A stretch of 64,000 bases of DNA, from positions 8,680,001 through 8,744,000 of the forward strand of contig NW_027331831.1 in the NCBI RefSeq assembly GCF_033568475.1, written 5' to 3'. Shown one piece after another: positions 51,669 through 63,153 of this stretch. Made by a program: the position numbers and the translations under genes. Source of the stretch: Henckelia pumila (Eukaryota > Streptophyta > Magnoliopsida > Lamiales > Gesneriaceae). A model generated the notes under the pieces. That model was given only the letters and a program-made list of their open reading frames with translations, searched no databases and was not told the DNA's origin. Position 1 is the first letter of the stretch. Each line of letters opens with the position of its first letter.

Positions 51669-51673
51669 GCTTC

Positions 51674-52013
51674 GAAAGTACCAACCTGATGAATCTCATA
51701 TATTGCAACCTGATGAAGCTGAATTAGATGAAACTCTTAGTTACTTTGAACAGCCGATTCAGATACTTGATAGGAAGAAAAAACAACACCAAAAAAAAAA
51801 TCATTCCATTAGTGAAGATTCAGTGGAATCGACATGGAGTTGAAGAGGCTACATGGGAAGCTGAAGAAGATATGAGGCAGAGATTTTCGGAATTATTCCA
51901 CTAATGTGAGTTTTATTCAGTTTTCTATTATTCTTTATCTTATGTGTATACAGACTGCTTATATAGATTGTTTATGACTTCGAGGAAGAACTCATGACTT
52001 AGTGGGGGAGAAA
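51674..52013 (+). pseudogene. Family C pol end and polypurine tract, after element B
   Basis: It resumes the family C GPY/F frame (RKYQPDESHIL). It shifts frame in an A-run at about 51779-51800, then reads a chromodomain-like end (VKIQWNRHGVEEATWEAEED) to TAA at 51902-51904. The signature GACTTCGAGGAAGAA and the purine tract AGTGGGGGAGAAA precede the LTR at 52014. Confidence 0.8.
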
Positions 52014-54004
52014 TGTAAGGCCCGAGATTATTGGATTTAATCCAAGATTATTTAATTTTAATCCGAGAATATTTAATTTGAGAATTTTTAGAGTTTTGAT
52101 TTAAATTCTATTATTCTTAAATTATTTAGGATTGAAATTGAATTAAAATAAGGGCTGAGGACCGAATTGCAAATATTGACGAGTTGAGGGACTAAATTGC
52201 AATTGATATTGAATACATCCAATTTGTATTTGGTGAGTCAGATTTCAACGTGTATAATTGATATTACATTCAGAATTTACAGAGCACTAAGCCGAGATCT
52301 TCCTTTCTCTTTGATTTGGATTTTTAAATCCTCGTAACTTTTGATCCGATTGTCCGATTTCAATTCCGAAAATAGCGTTGCGATCCTTACGACGAGGGCT
52401 TCGATTTGGTGTAAGTCTTTATTTATTTCCAGCATGTTTCCAAATCTGAATATTGAGGAAATCAGAAGTTGAGCGTGAAGTTGTGTTTTGAGCTTTATAT
52501 TGTATCGTAACGAAACCGAATCGACGAATGGATGCTGCTTGGATTCTTATGAAATTTCAGTTATTTACAAACGTATATGCCTCTGATTATGCTGGTTTTG
52601 ATGGTTTATTATTGATATGAATTGATTAGAAGTTGTATATGAAGTTAGTTACGGATTCGATATCGTTTTGGTTACCGATTTTCAGTCGCTACGCCGTCGG
52701 TTTATGATTTGAGGCTTTTTTAGTGTCCTATGATTGAGCTGAGGATCTCATAACTGCATAACTGATGTTTCTTGGTTATAATCATTATATTTCAGATTAG
52801 TAAGAGCTTGATCAACTCGTGAAGTCCGCCTTCGAACCAAAGAAGATTTGCTTGAGGTTTGAAGTTTTTCTTTGAGGATGAAATGATGGAATTGAGCAGA
52901 TTTGTATGTGAATTTGAATAGATTGTAATATGAGTTCTTGATATTCTATTTCAGATTTGAAGTACTTCAAGAACCGAAAAGAAAATGAAAGGTATAAGAC
53001 AACATCGAGTGTCAGGAATTTGAAACTCGAGAATGACGCTTCTTGAGTTATTCCGCCAAATCACATACTTGTTATCGTTTTATGATTGATGTTGTCGATC
53101 CATCACGGGTAGTGGATCTTTATTTGATATGAGATGATTTGGTATATGAATTGATTCTTGCCAAGGTTTGATGAACCTTATTTTCGAGTCAGACGACTAC
53201 AATAGATGGATATCCTTGTCAAGATCGGATACGAATCTTGATGGAAATGGCGAGATAAGAATCAATTATGTATAGATGTATGCGTTTGATTACTTTATTT
53301 TTGAGATGAACTGTTTAGAGTCGATATGATTTACGTTAACGCATATATATGTTGATTATACTGAGATTGTATTCTCACCGGAGTTTATCCAGCTGTTGCT
53401 TTGTTTTGTATGTTTGCATGGAAACAGAGGGGGCCGGAGCTAGTCAGAGACGACATTGACAGTTCGGGAGAGAGATCTAGAAAGTGTGGACTCGGGTTTT
53501 AGCTGAAGTATTATAGTTTGAATAGCATCAAACTTGTTAGAAGAATTATGGCTTGAAGTACACTTGTGACACTTTGTGTAACTTGTAGTTTAATGCTTTT
53601 TTTAACTATCCGTTTGATGTAATAAATGCATGGATTTATGCTTGAGACTTAGTTTATGTATATATGCATGTTCTAGATTTGTTAAACCATGATTTGAATT
53701 GGTTTTTGGATGATTTTGGATTGGATTTTCAGACTTGACAGCAAAATGGATTCTGCAAAATTTTTGGGCAGAGATGCTTGCTCGATCGGTTGAATTGCAC
53801 CGATCGAGCGAGGCCAAAGATTTCTCAAACCCGAGAGCTGGACTTTTCAGCTCGCTCGATCGGTTGAGTTTAACCGATCGAGCAAGGTGCAAAGATTTTA
53901 AAAAAAAAATTAGTTCTTGGTTTGAGTATTCTTTTAAGGTATGATTAATTGTTAATTAATTGTTACTTGCCCTAAGATGAGATTAGCAACCCGAGGTCCC
54001 CACA
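52014..54004 (+). repeat. 3' LTR of Gypsy family C
   Basis: It starts TGTAAGGCCCGAGATTATTG and ends ...CGAGGTCCCCACA, about 1.99 kb. It shares ATTCTCACCGGAG...CCAGCTGTTG, GTCAGAGACGAC and the last 40 bases with LTR A. It holds two GATCGAGC hairpins near its end. No matching 5' LTR is in the window. Confidence 0.75.
53776..53890. repeat. Two tandem hairpins near the end of LTR C
   Basis: GCTTGCTCGATCGGT...ACCGATCGAGCGAGGC (about 53776-53813) and CTCGCTCGATCGGT...ACCGATCGAGCAAGG (about 53850-53888). The core GCTCGATC/GATCGAGC is the same as in LTR A, and the place in the LTR is equivalent. Confidence 0.9.
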
Positions 54005-54841
54005 TCAAGCTATGAATCACAGTTGGACATTCCTGTTCTTGAAGACTTCTTAGCTGAAGAAGTTTTGACTGAACCACGAGAATAGATGCTGGCCTCTAAC
54101 ACTCTTGGAAACAATGTTGATCTGAGTACAGTAATTGTTCCATGTGTTCCAGTTGCAGAACAAACTCAGGTATCATCTGCAGAATCAGTGGAAACAGTCT
54201 AGCCAAAACATGTGGTAATGGATCTGCCTCCTATTTTCAAAATAGTTAGGACTGATATAATCCACAGTTTATTCAGGCCTATTATGGTCATGTTCGAAGA
54301 CAAGCTGGCTCTCCCTTCTGCGACTTTATCAGAGATATCCATTTCAGATCAACTTGATTCATTTTAAGATATGGAAGATGTTGTTTTTGAGCCTCCTGCT
54401 GTTACTGCTCCACTGCTTCAAATTTGTGACTCTACTCATTTTGAAGATGCTGCTCCTTCTACCTCTCGTCCGATCGATGTCAGACCAGATAAATTTTTAT
54501 CTGAATCTCTTACTTAGATGTTCAATCTGATATCTGAGTTGCAAATCAATCAAATTCAGACCTCTACAGAGCTTCTGGATTTCAAGTCACGCATGCTGAC
54601 AATGGTCAGTAATATCAGTGAATTCGTATTACATGTTCGAAGGAATCATACCACGGAATATATGAACATTCTTCGAAAAATCGAAAGTCTACAAGCCTCC
54701 ACAGAAGCTCACAACAAGCAGATTAATGATACCTTTGGTACCCAACTCACGGTTATTCTGAACCTCTTATCCGAGAATGGTGATGCCAAAAAGGGGGAAA
54801 AAACTACCTCATCAAAGGCTAAAAGCAAAGGGAAGAAATGA
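54005..54841 (+). pseudogene. Copia-associated ORF with coiled coil, four in-frame stops
   Basis: A single reading frame from about 54005 to TGA 54839-54841 is interrupted by TAG 54083, TAG 54200, TAA 54365 and TAG 54515. The part after 54518 (107 codons) is intact: a helical, coiled-coil-like segment (LQINQIQTSTELLDF..., LRKIESLQASTEAHNKQ) with a basic KSKGKK tail. It lies just upstream of the polypurine tract and 3' LTR of the outer Copia element, where some plant Copia elements carry an extra ORF after pol. I do not recognise the protein family. Gag and pol of this Copia are absent from the window. Confidence 0.5.
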
Positions 54842-55035
54842 GAAGAATCAGATCAAAGAGAAGCATCAGATCAAAGTCATATTTTCCAAGGAAATTAATT
54901 TTTGACATTTATTTTGTCTAAAAATTATTATTCGTTCTATGCAAGAATATTTTTGGAAAATATTTGATCTACCATCCTTATCTTAAATTGATCCTGATAT
55001 TGACTTGGTTTTGACATCACCAAAAAGGGAGAAAT

Positions 55036-55825
55036 TGTTGGAGATCAAACTCTAAAGTTCTGGTGATAACGAGTCAAAACAAAACCAAGTAATAAAGTAA
55101 ACAAGAATTTAAGGACAGATCAAATCGGACTCATCCAGATCAAATATTTACAAAGCTGCCAGATCAAATTTTTGATGAAACTTAAGTTCCGGATAAATTG
55201 AGTATTTGATCCATATGTCCTCACGACAACTTACTTCAACAGATCAAATACACCAGAACAATCCAGATTGTTCAAACCAGATCAAGTAAGCCATCAACCA
55301 GATCAAAGTCTTATTTTGAAGTATTCGTTGTCAAGGTTGATGAACTAAAATATAAAATCATTTAATGGGATTTTGAACGTTAGTTGGCTGCTCTCTAAAT
55401 TCAAGATTTGTGAGCCAATTTATAAGATATGTTGGCGGTTCAATTTCAGAAGTTGTTGGAGGCTCACTGGCTAGTTTTTGAAGACTATAAATACTTAGTG
55501 ATTCAAAGATTCAAGTAGAGACGAAGAGTGAACAATAGAAGCTACTGAAATCTAAGATTATATCGTTCATCTAAGCCAAAAATCCTTCATTCAATATCCT
55601 AACTCAGAGTTAGAGAGTATTTCAAAGATTGATTGAGCTCAAGAAATACATACAATAACGATCCAGATCAAAGCCATTTGTAGCCTTCCAGATCAAAACA
55701 CCGAAGCACATTCTGTGGCTTCACTTTGTAACTCAAAGCAGATTTGTTGTTCTGCTTCGAGAGAGAGTATTGCTAGAAGTTTCTTTTAAAGGACTGATTG
55801 GATTGAATTTGTACAAAGCGTTGGT
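55036..55825 (+). repeat. Copia-type LTR (3' copy), truncated
   Basis: It begins TGTTGGAGATCAAACTCTAA after the purine-rich AAAAAGGGAGAAAT and is colinear with 32388 to about 33200, with more differences than the Gypsy B LTR pair. Similarity stops near TTTGTACAAAGCGTTG (about 55825), where unrelated sequence follows, so the 3' end is lost. This marks the right border of the nested retrotransposon block. Confidence 0.75.
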
Positions 55826-56541
55826 GCATCTGACTTTTTTTTTCCTTCTCTTTTTGTGAAGCAATCTCTGACTTTCTTTTTTTGGAGCACTATCTAAATT
55901 TCAGTTAGAAGAAATCATTTGGGTGATGAAAATTTTGTGGGAATGACCTTTATGTGGCCAGATAATATGGATTAGGGATGTGTTAACTTGAGTAACTGAG
56001 TAAGATTAGTATACTATTGCATTATTCAATATTCAGTGGTAAGTGTGTGTATATATATGTAAATCCAAATTCTTGGTTGGCCTATTACACACATTTTTTT
56101 CCTCCACTGCTGCAGAATATCAGAAAAAGGTCAAATTTTTTGTAGGAGTTGGAAATTGTTGTGGCCTATTAGATGTATTTGGATGGAAGATACTTGATGT
56201 ATAATTAAATGCATCTACTTACTTAACAGTGCGTCGTGATCTTGCTTTGGATTTTGTCATCTAAATTGCATTATTTAGCCCTTTGTGTCATGAGTGATAT
56301 AAGTAATGATTTTGATGTTTGTGTGAGAATCTCATGCAATGCTCTTATATAAAATTTTATATATATACAAGTATATACACCCAATATTCGTATATTTCGT
56401 TATAAACATGCAATGCATGTGCCTCGGTTGCTAGTTTAAAGAAATGGTATCTCATTTAAAAGTAATAACGTGTAATTTGTAATATTTATATTTGTAATTT
56501 GTAATAATAATTAACACACAACTGAAAATATTGACAACTGA
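55826..56541. other. Intergenic; possible Helitron 3' end
   Basis: There is no gene. At 56407-56419 a palindrome CATGCAATGCATG is followed 11 bases later by CTAG (56431-56434) and then T, the form of a plant Helitron 3' terminus on the plus strand. I could not find the matching 5' end. The rest is AT-rich. Confidence 0.35.
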
Positions 56542-56615
56542 GGTGTCGTGGTGTAGTTGGTTATCACGTCAGTCTAACACACTGAAGGTCTCCGGTTCGA
56601 GTCCGGGCGACGCCA
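56542..56615 (+). tRNA. tRNA-Val (anticodon AAC)
   Basis: The acceptor stem GGTGTCG pairs with CGACGCC (one G-U), followed by discriminator A at 56615. The D-arm TGGTGTAGTTGGTTATCA is standard, with box A. The anticodon stem TCAGT/ACTGA closes the loop CTAACAC, giving anticodon AAC. The T-arm is TCCGG-TTCGAGT-CCGGG, box B. A TTTTT terminator follows at 56616-56620 and a CAA motif lies just upstream (56535-56537), as in plant tRNA genes. No intron. All stems pair, so the gene should be functional. Confidence 0.96.
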
Positions 56616-56620
56616 TTTTT
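56616..56620 (+). terminator. RNA polymerase III terminator of tRNA-Val
   Basis: A run of five T follows the discriminator base immediately. Confidence 0.85.
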
Positions 56621-57162
56621 GATAGTTTTTGTTTCGTTCTAATTTATTTTCTCAAACGGGTCGGGTTAACTGCCACTACTTCTCGTTTTCACCGAGACGT
56701 GTCATTCTTTTTCACCCGACCAGACAGTGAATCAAAACGGTAACGTTTGACCCTTTTAGTTTCATTTCACTTGCCAAATACGGTGTCGTATGAACCATGA
56801 TTCATGTAAAGTCTTCTTGTGTGCGTTCAATGCTGGGAAGTACTCTTTTGTAACGAATAAATGCGCAATCTTTACACTCTCCCAACACCGTGGAGTTTAT
56901 TTTCAAGAGAAAAAAGGTGAAATCTATTTTCTCTGATCGCAATTTTTTTTTTCTCATCTTGCTTCGTTCTAATGTATTTTCTCACACGCATTTGTATTGG
57001 AAAGGTACATGGTTTTGTAAATCAGTGGCAAGGAATGGATTTTCACGAATTCTGATGCGTATATATTGATCCTTTTGTGTATTTCCAGATCCGGGTAGAT
57101 ATATAAGAACGGTGAAACAGGCGAATTGGTTGGTGGGATTTTTCGTCGCTGTGTAATGATTG
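56621..57162 (+). promoter_or_regulatory. Upstream region and 5' leader of the TNO1-like gene
   Basis: No gene lies here. The stretch separates the tRNA from the start codon at 57163. A short upstream ORF begins with ATG at 57156 and overlaps the main start out of frame, ending TAA at 57177-57179. I see no clear TATA box at a usable distance. The transcription start is unknown. Confidence 0.4.
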
Positions 57163-60100
57163 ATGGAAATGTCGGATAATCATGTTAGAAATGGCTCTCT
57201 AGCTGGGGAAGATGAAGAATATTCCTCTGTGGAACCTACAGATGCTGCAGTAGCTCAGACGGTCGGTGATTCTGCTGATGAGGTACCCATTTTCTTGAAA
57301 TTTTGTTTAATAAAAATCTCTCCTTTTGGTTTCTTGAATGTTGGTTTCGGCCATTCCTCGTGTAGTAAATGCAGGTAAATTCATGGAAATATGAATCTTA
57401 TAGTGGTATTGCTGAATACCGCTGCTTGGGACTATCGTCATGATTCAGCACTTGGTGATTCTTGATGAAAACTTGGATAGGTTGATAACTAAATGAGTGA
57501 ACTCAGATTTAGTTATAGAGCTATTGAGGTTGTGTGCAATCCTTCAAATAATAGTCGAGAACTATCTTCAGGATGAACTTTTGCTTTTTATCAGAGGGAC
57601 ATCGGGTTCTTGTTTTATCTATCAGTTTGTTGAACTCTCGGAAATGGCACGGTTTATTTTTATACTAAACATGTTAGTAACTTTACAATTCAGTGCCTAA
57701 TGTTTGGAATGTCTTTCTATGCAGGTGGGTTATGAGACAAATGAGACGAGGGAAGCAGATGATGGTGCAAGGGAGGATACATTTGTTGATTGCCAAGATG
57801 AGATAGAAAATGCTGAATCTCAACAGAATTCTCAGGAAAAGGTACTCTTGCAGGATAACCAGTTTCATGAATCAGATAGTGGGAATAAAGTTCAAGAATT
57901 CATGACTGAGATGGATATGATTCATGATATGCAAGAAAAGAATGTCTCTGAGAAGGATAGCTTTGCACAAGAAGACGAGGTTCATTCCTGGTTGATCTGT
58001 CCTGTTTTAACCTGTGTGAATTGTGTATATAAACTGAATAAATATTTTATTATGTGCAGGAAGAAAGGGTGGCATTTAAGAGAGGACTTACTCGACTTTG
58101 TTATCAATTGAAGTCTTTGAATGAGCAACATTCTTCACCTATTGAAAACGATGATCAACTAGTGAATCATTTTCAAAATGAAAGTAAAGGCTGGGATGAG
58201 AAGACCTTGGGATCTGGTGCCTCACTAAATGAGATGATTAGTGAGTGCTCCATGCTTCTTGACACTGCTTTGAGCAAGTCTTTGCATAGTGAGGGAAAAG
58301 TTGAAGAACTACATGCTGTACTAAGTAGAAAAGATCAGGAAATCGATTTTCTGAATACAAAGATAGCTGAATTATCCGAGTCAAAGCATGAAAATTCATT
58401 TCAGTTAAATGAATCTGGCAATGCGAATGATCAGCACATTGAGGAAATTGTGAACAGGATATTATCTTCTCTTTCCTTGACCCTCCATCGAGACGAGTTA
58501 TTGGAAGGAGCACTAGAAGAAAAAATATCTAATGTCGAGAAATCAGTTTTGTTTTTAGTTGAAAAGTATAATTTTTTCCTTTCCGAAACAGACCAGCTCA
58601 GGGCATGTTTAACTGCTGTTGGATCAGATATCAACACAATGGATGAAATTGAAACTTTTGTGATCGCGCATGACAAAATTCTTGAACTTGGAAGTAAGGA
58701 AGAGAATTTGCTCCAAAACCTAAGCTATTTAGATGGTGAAAATAGGAAATTGCTGGAACAACTAGAGAAACAGCAATCAATTGTTGAAAAAGTGAACGCC
58801 CAAATTGAAAATCTAAATGATGCGTTGGAACAAGAGAAGAACAAGTATGCTAACGTCAAAGAGAAGCTTAGCATGGCTGTGACAAAAGGAAAGGCATTGG
58901 TGCAGCAGAGAGATTCGCTGAAGCTATCATTGGCTGAAAAAACTAGCGAGTTGGAAAAATGTTTCACTGAATTGCAAGAGAAGTCAGATGCTCTCGAGGC
59001 TGCAGCTTCATTGCAGGAATCCCTTGCAGAAAAGGATATCATACTCAAAAGATGTGCAGAAATATTATCAGAGGTGGTGGAAACAGATGAACTGCAGCCT
59101 ATAGATTTTACTGATAAACTAAGATTGCTTGCAGATGAGAACAAATCATTGAAGGGTTTATCTCTGCAATACCATAAAATGAATGATGCGTTATCGTTTC
59201 TAACTTTTCCAGAAACAATTGATTCTGATGCATTAGATTCCCGTGTGTGTTGGCTTGCGGAGTCATTTTATGCGTCCAAACAAGAAGCCATGAAATTACA
59301 AAATGAAATCGAGCAAACAAATGAAGCTATCAGTGGGGAAATCGATCGCTTCGTGACTTTAGTATTGGCAGAAACACTGAAAAATAGCTTTCTTCTAGCT
59401 AAATTGCAGGATTTAAAAAACACTTATGAAGTACAGGAAAAGTTACGGCATGAGCTAACTAAAGCGAGGGAAGCTGCAGAAAATGTAATCGATCAACTGA
59501 ATACATCAGTTTTAGTTGTATCTGAGGAAAAGAACTGCCTTCAACTGGAGTTGGATAACTTGAGAAAAGAATATGAAGCAGTTGTGAGAAAGGAGTATCA
59601 ACTTTCACTGGAAAATGATCAAATAGTAAGTATGTTACGCGAGGCATCTGGACTTGCAAATGATGATCAGCAAGTGGATCACTCAGATCAATTTGAGATA
59701 GTGACCCTAGTTGATAGATGTCTTGCAATGATTCAGGCAAAAACGTCTCACATCAAATCAGATCTAGTTGAAGTTGAAATCTTTGAAAGATTCCAGGGTC
59801 TTCTATATATCAGAGACATCAAAGTGAGTCTATGTGAGCTAATCTTAGAGGAAGATATGTTGCACAGAATGGAGGTGAATCGGATGTCGAATGAATTGCA
59901 AATGACAACTCGAGAACTTAAAACTCTTGAGGACGAAAAAACTGTCATGCAGAAAAGTTTTGAGCAGTTGGAGGAGAAATGTGCTCTGCTCAGGGAGAAG
60001 TTATCAATGGCTGTCAAAAAAGGCAAGGGGCTTTTCCAAGAACGGGAAAATCTGAAGGGATCTCTCAGCGAAAAGAATGATGAAATTGATCGGTTGAGAT

Positions 60101-63100
60101 CTGAACTCCAGCTGAACATATCCGCCTATAATGATTGGCAGAATCAAATCAAAAGATTGTCATTTGATGTGGATCGCATTTCTCAATTGGAGACTGATCT
60201 TGTTGCTACACAGGAACATGCCGATCAACTCAAACAGTTCTTAGCAGAGAGCAACAGTAGACATCGAGGAGTTGTGGAGACTATTGAAGGCATCACTGCT
60301 CCAACCAATTTGGTTTTTGAAGATCCAACAGAAAAGGTGAAATGGTTTGTTGGACATCTCAATGACCTTGAAATTGCCAATATGGAAGTGGCAGAAGAAT
60401 TGAGGAAGATCAAGGATGAAGCAAGTTCGTTGGCCAGCAAGTTGTCTGAAGCGGAAACCGTGACAAAGACCCTTGAAGATGCCTTATCACTGGCAGAAAA
60501 TAATATATCTCTGCTCTTGGATGAGAAGAGAGAACTTTCAGTATCTAAGGCACTTCTGGAAGAGGAATTACATAGGGAAAAAGAGGAAGCTTCTTTTCAT
60601 ATAAGCAAGTTTGAAGAGATGTCCTCGAGTAAAAGAGCTCTTGAAGATGCTTTGTCCCTGGTAGAGAACAATATTTCCCATTTCATAAATGATAAAGACA
60701 TAGCTATAGAGAGTCGATCTCTTGCAGAAGAGCAGCTACATGAGTTAAGGGAAGAATCGGCTGTTCATATTAGAAAACTTGCCGATGCTGATAAAACCAT
60801 ACAGTCCCTTGAAGTTGCATTGTCTCGGGCTCACGAGAATGTTTCCAAGCTGTCTGAAGAAAATAGTAAGGTACAAATCGGTAGAGAGAGTCTGGATAAT
60901 GAGATAAAGAAACTCAGGGAAGAAGCTGATTCTCTGGCCACGAAGCTTGCTGATGCCTTTGCCACTATCAAATCGCTTGAGGATTCATCATTACTGGCAG
61001 AGAATAACATGACCAATCTTGTTCTAGAAAAGAACAATGCTGAGAAAGAGATAGTAGCACTTAATTCTGCGTTGAAATCTTGCATGGAAGAGTTAGCCGG
61101 AATTCATGGAAGCAAAGCAAGTTTCTCTTTGGAGCTATCTGGTCAGCTAAACCGGCTTTACTTGCTTCTTGAAGATGAGACGGTGTCAACACTGTTAGAA
61201 CTTTGTTTTAAGGAAATAATTGAGGGACTGAAAAACATGGATTTCCAACTAAAAGAAATGGAGGATATTTTTCCGGAAATGGATTCAGATGTACCTCAAA
61301 AGGTTCCCATCATTGAGGTATAATTATTTTTTATAATTTGCATTCATGTTATATTACTCCATGCTAGTAGGCTAGTTGATTCAATATGCTCGGGCTGTAT
61401 TGGAACCCCTTCTTCCTTTCCCCTGATATGCACATGCGAAAGGCAATCTAGAAAAAAGAAGTAAAAGAACCGGCTCCTCTCTCCCTCTCTCTGTGATGTA
61501 TGTGATGTCATCTTGTGTATTTTCTTACCGGATGATCTCTCTCAGCATTTTCTAATTTTTGTAGGATGCTTCTTCGATTTTATCGACACTATCTCGCCTT
61601 GATAGTGCTTTAAATATGGAAATGCTGAACGATGTGGTGAATGCGGTCGATAGTGAGATTATAACGTTTCATATCGAACAGATCGTTGAAAAATTCCATC
61701 TGAAAGGCAAGATGCTGGCTGATAAAGTTGAACACATCTCTTCTTGTATGGATGAATCGATTCAGGTCCTTTTAAATAGATTACTGAAGACAAAGGATAG
61801 AATTATTGCTATTATGAAGCACATAAAATCTATGAAACAAGAAATGAAGAGCACTGAAACAGATAAAGAGGCACAGGAGGATACCATAGTGTCGCTAAAA
61901 AATTATATAAGAAATCTATCATCTGCTTGCACCGATGCCACTTTAGAATTAGAGCTGAACGCCCAAAGGAATATATCAGAACTAAGATCTATTCTTGAAT
62001 TTGTAAAATTGGATGGCGGAGTCTGCATTTATCAGGGGAAAATTGATGTTCATGCTTCAACAGCACTTTCTACTGACCCTATGAAAACAACTGAGAGGAT
62101 CTTACTTGCTGCTAGGCAGAATCAAGATATTACTCAACAGTTTCTGGACGTAATAAATAAACTGATTAGCATAACAGAAGATAAGCGTAACAGATTGAAA
62201 GAAACGGAATTAATTAATGGTGAACTCTCGAAAGAAAGAGATCTATATACAGACAAAATTTGTGAGTTGGAGAATGATCTGAAAGAGCTGGAAAACTCAT
62301 CTCATGCTATGAAGAATAAGCTAGATGATTATCAGGAAAAAGAGGATAAATTGACGAAAAGAGAGAGAGAAATTTCTGCTTCATTGTCCAAAATTCAAGG
62401 TGCTTAGTCCTTGATAATTGAAATCTCTTATATTTACTGTGTTTTTCCTACTTCTCTGGATTTTTTTTTCTTTGGTGGACTTGGAATGTTTATATTGCAT
62501 GTTTTGTTTCAGAAATGGAAGACTCTCTGTTATCAGCATCCCAAATAAAATCCATTTGGAGTAAGATAAGTGGAATTGCAATCCCTGATACTGTGTTTGC
62601 AGTTGGAGATGAAGTGCTGAGTGATTCAGCTAATATAAGAAAGTTGGTTTATATTATAGATAGTTTTAATGAATCTGTGCAGAAGGTAAGTTCACTCTCT
62701 AGTGAAAAGAAAGAACTGCAGTTAGTCATTGATAAGCAGATCTCTGACATTGAACTTCTGAAGAGAAAAATGGAAAACCATGTAGAAAATGAGAAAAACT
62801 CACGAGGCATGGGGAATGAGTTGTCGGAGCTCAAGTCAGGTCTACAAGACATTGTGCAGAAGCTGGGGGGTAATGAAATGGTGGCCAACCAAAATTTAGC
62901 TGGATTATTGCCCTTGCTTGATGAACTTGTGCTGGCCCAAATAGTGGAATCTGAAAATTTGAGATCCAAAAATGAAGAACTTGGTGCCAAGTTGCTCTGG
63001 ACCGAAAGGATTGTTGATGACTTGTCAAATAAGGTTAAAGTACTTGAAGAATATAATCATGCTAAAATTACTCCGACTGACACAGACCAGGAAAGACGAA

Positions 63101-63153
63101 CCTTTGGAGGTTCCTTGTCTACCGATCCAGAGATAACAGAAATACAGGACTTG
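57163..63153 (+). CDS. TNO1: Long coiled-coil protein, TNO1-like (SYP41-interacting, trans-Golgi), 3' incomplete
   Basis: Resembles plant TNO1, a trans-Golgi tether that binds the syntaxin SYP41 and supports vacuolar trafficking and salt tolerance. Exons: 57163-57282, 57725-57979, 58060-61317, 61565-62399, 62513-63153. All joins keep the frame and give 1,703 residues so far. After an acidic N-terminus (about 125 residues) the protein is almost entirely heptad-repeat coiled coil. It contains two related blocks, VKEKLSMAVTKGKALVQQRD and LREKLSMAVKKGKGLFQERE, typical of this family, and four 56-residue repeats in exon 3 (60469-61140). The frame runs on past 63153 to TAA 63187, but TNO1 proteins continue to a C-terminal membrane anchor, so I place a donor (TTG|GTAAAC) at 63153. 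The last exon(s) should lie beyond the window, unless the gene is truncated. The start is the ATG at 57163. Confidence 0.82.
60469..61140 (+). repeat. Four 168-bp coding repeats (56 residues, 8 heptads each)
   Basis: Units start at 60469, 60637, 60805 and 60973, exactly 168 bp apart. They share LED/LEVALS, AENN(I/V)S-like and EE(A/S) positions; the fourth is partial. The sequences are diverged but the spacing is constant, so the repeat is old and length-constrained. Confidence 0.85.

Larger units (their letters stand above)
41502..51673 (+). mobile_element. Full-length Ty3/Gypsy chromovirus (element B) with GCTTC TSD
   Basis: The element is 41507-51668 (10,162 bp) with LTRs at both ends, primer site, gag, intron, pol and polypurine tract in order. 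The 5-bp target duplication GCTTC (41502-41506 and 51669-51673) is exact and splits the family C pol frame cleanly. The two LTRs differ at roughly a dozen positions in the first 1.1 kb by eye, so the insertion is young. A C-terminal chromodomain and LTRs over 2.6 kb fit the Tekay/Del chromovirus clade. Two in-frame TAG codons in pol make this copy inactive by itself. Confidence 0.92.
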
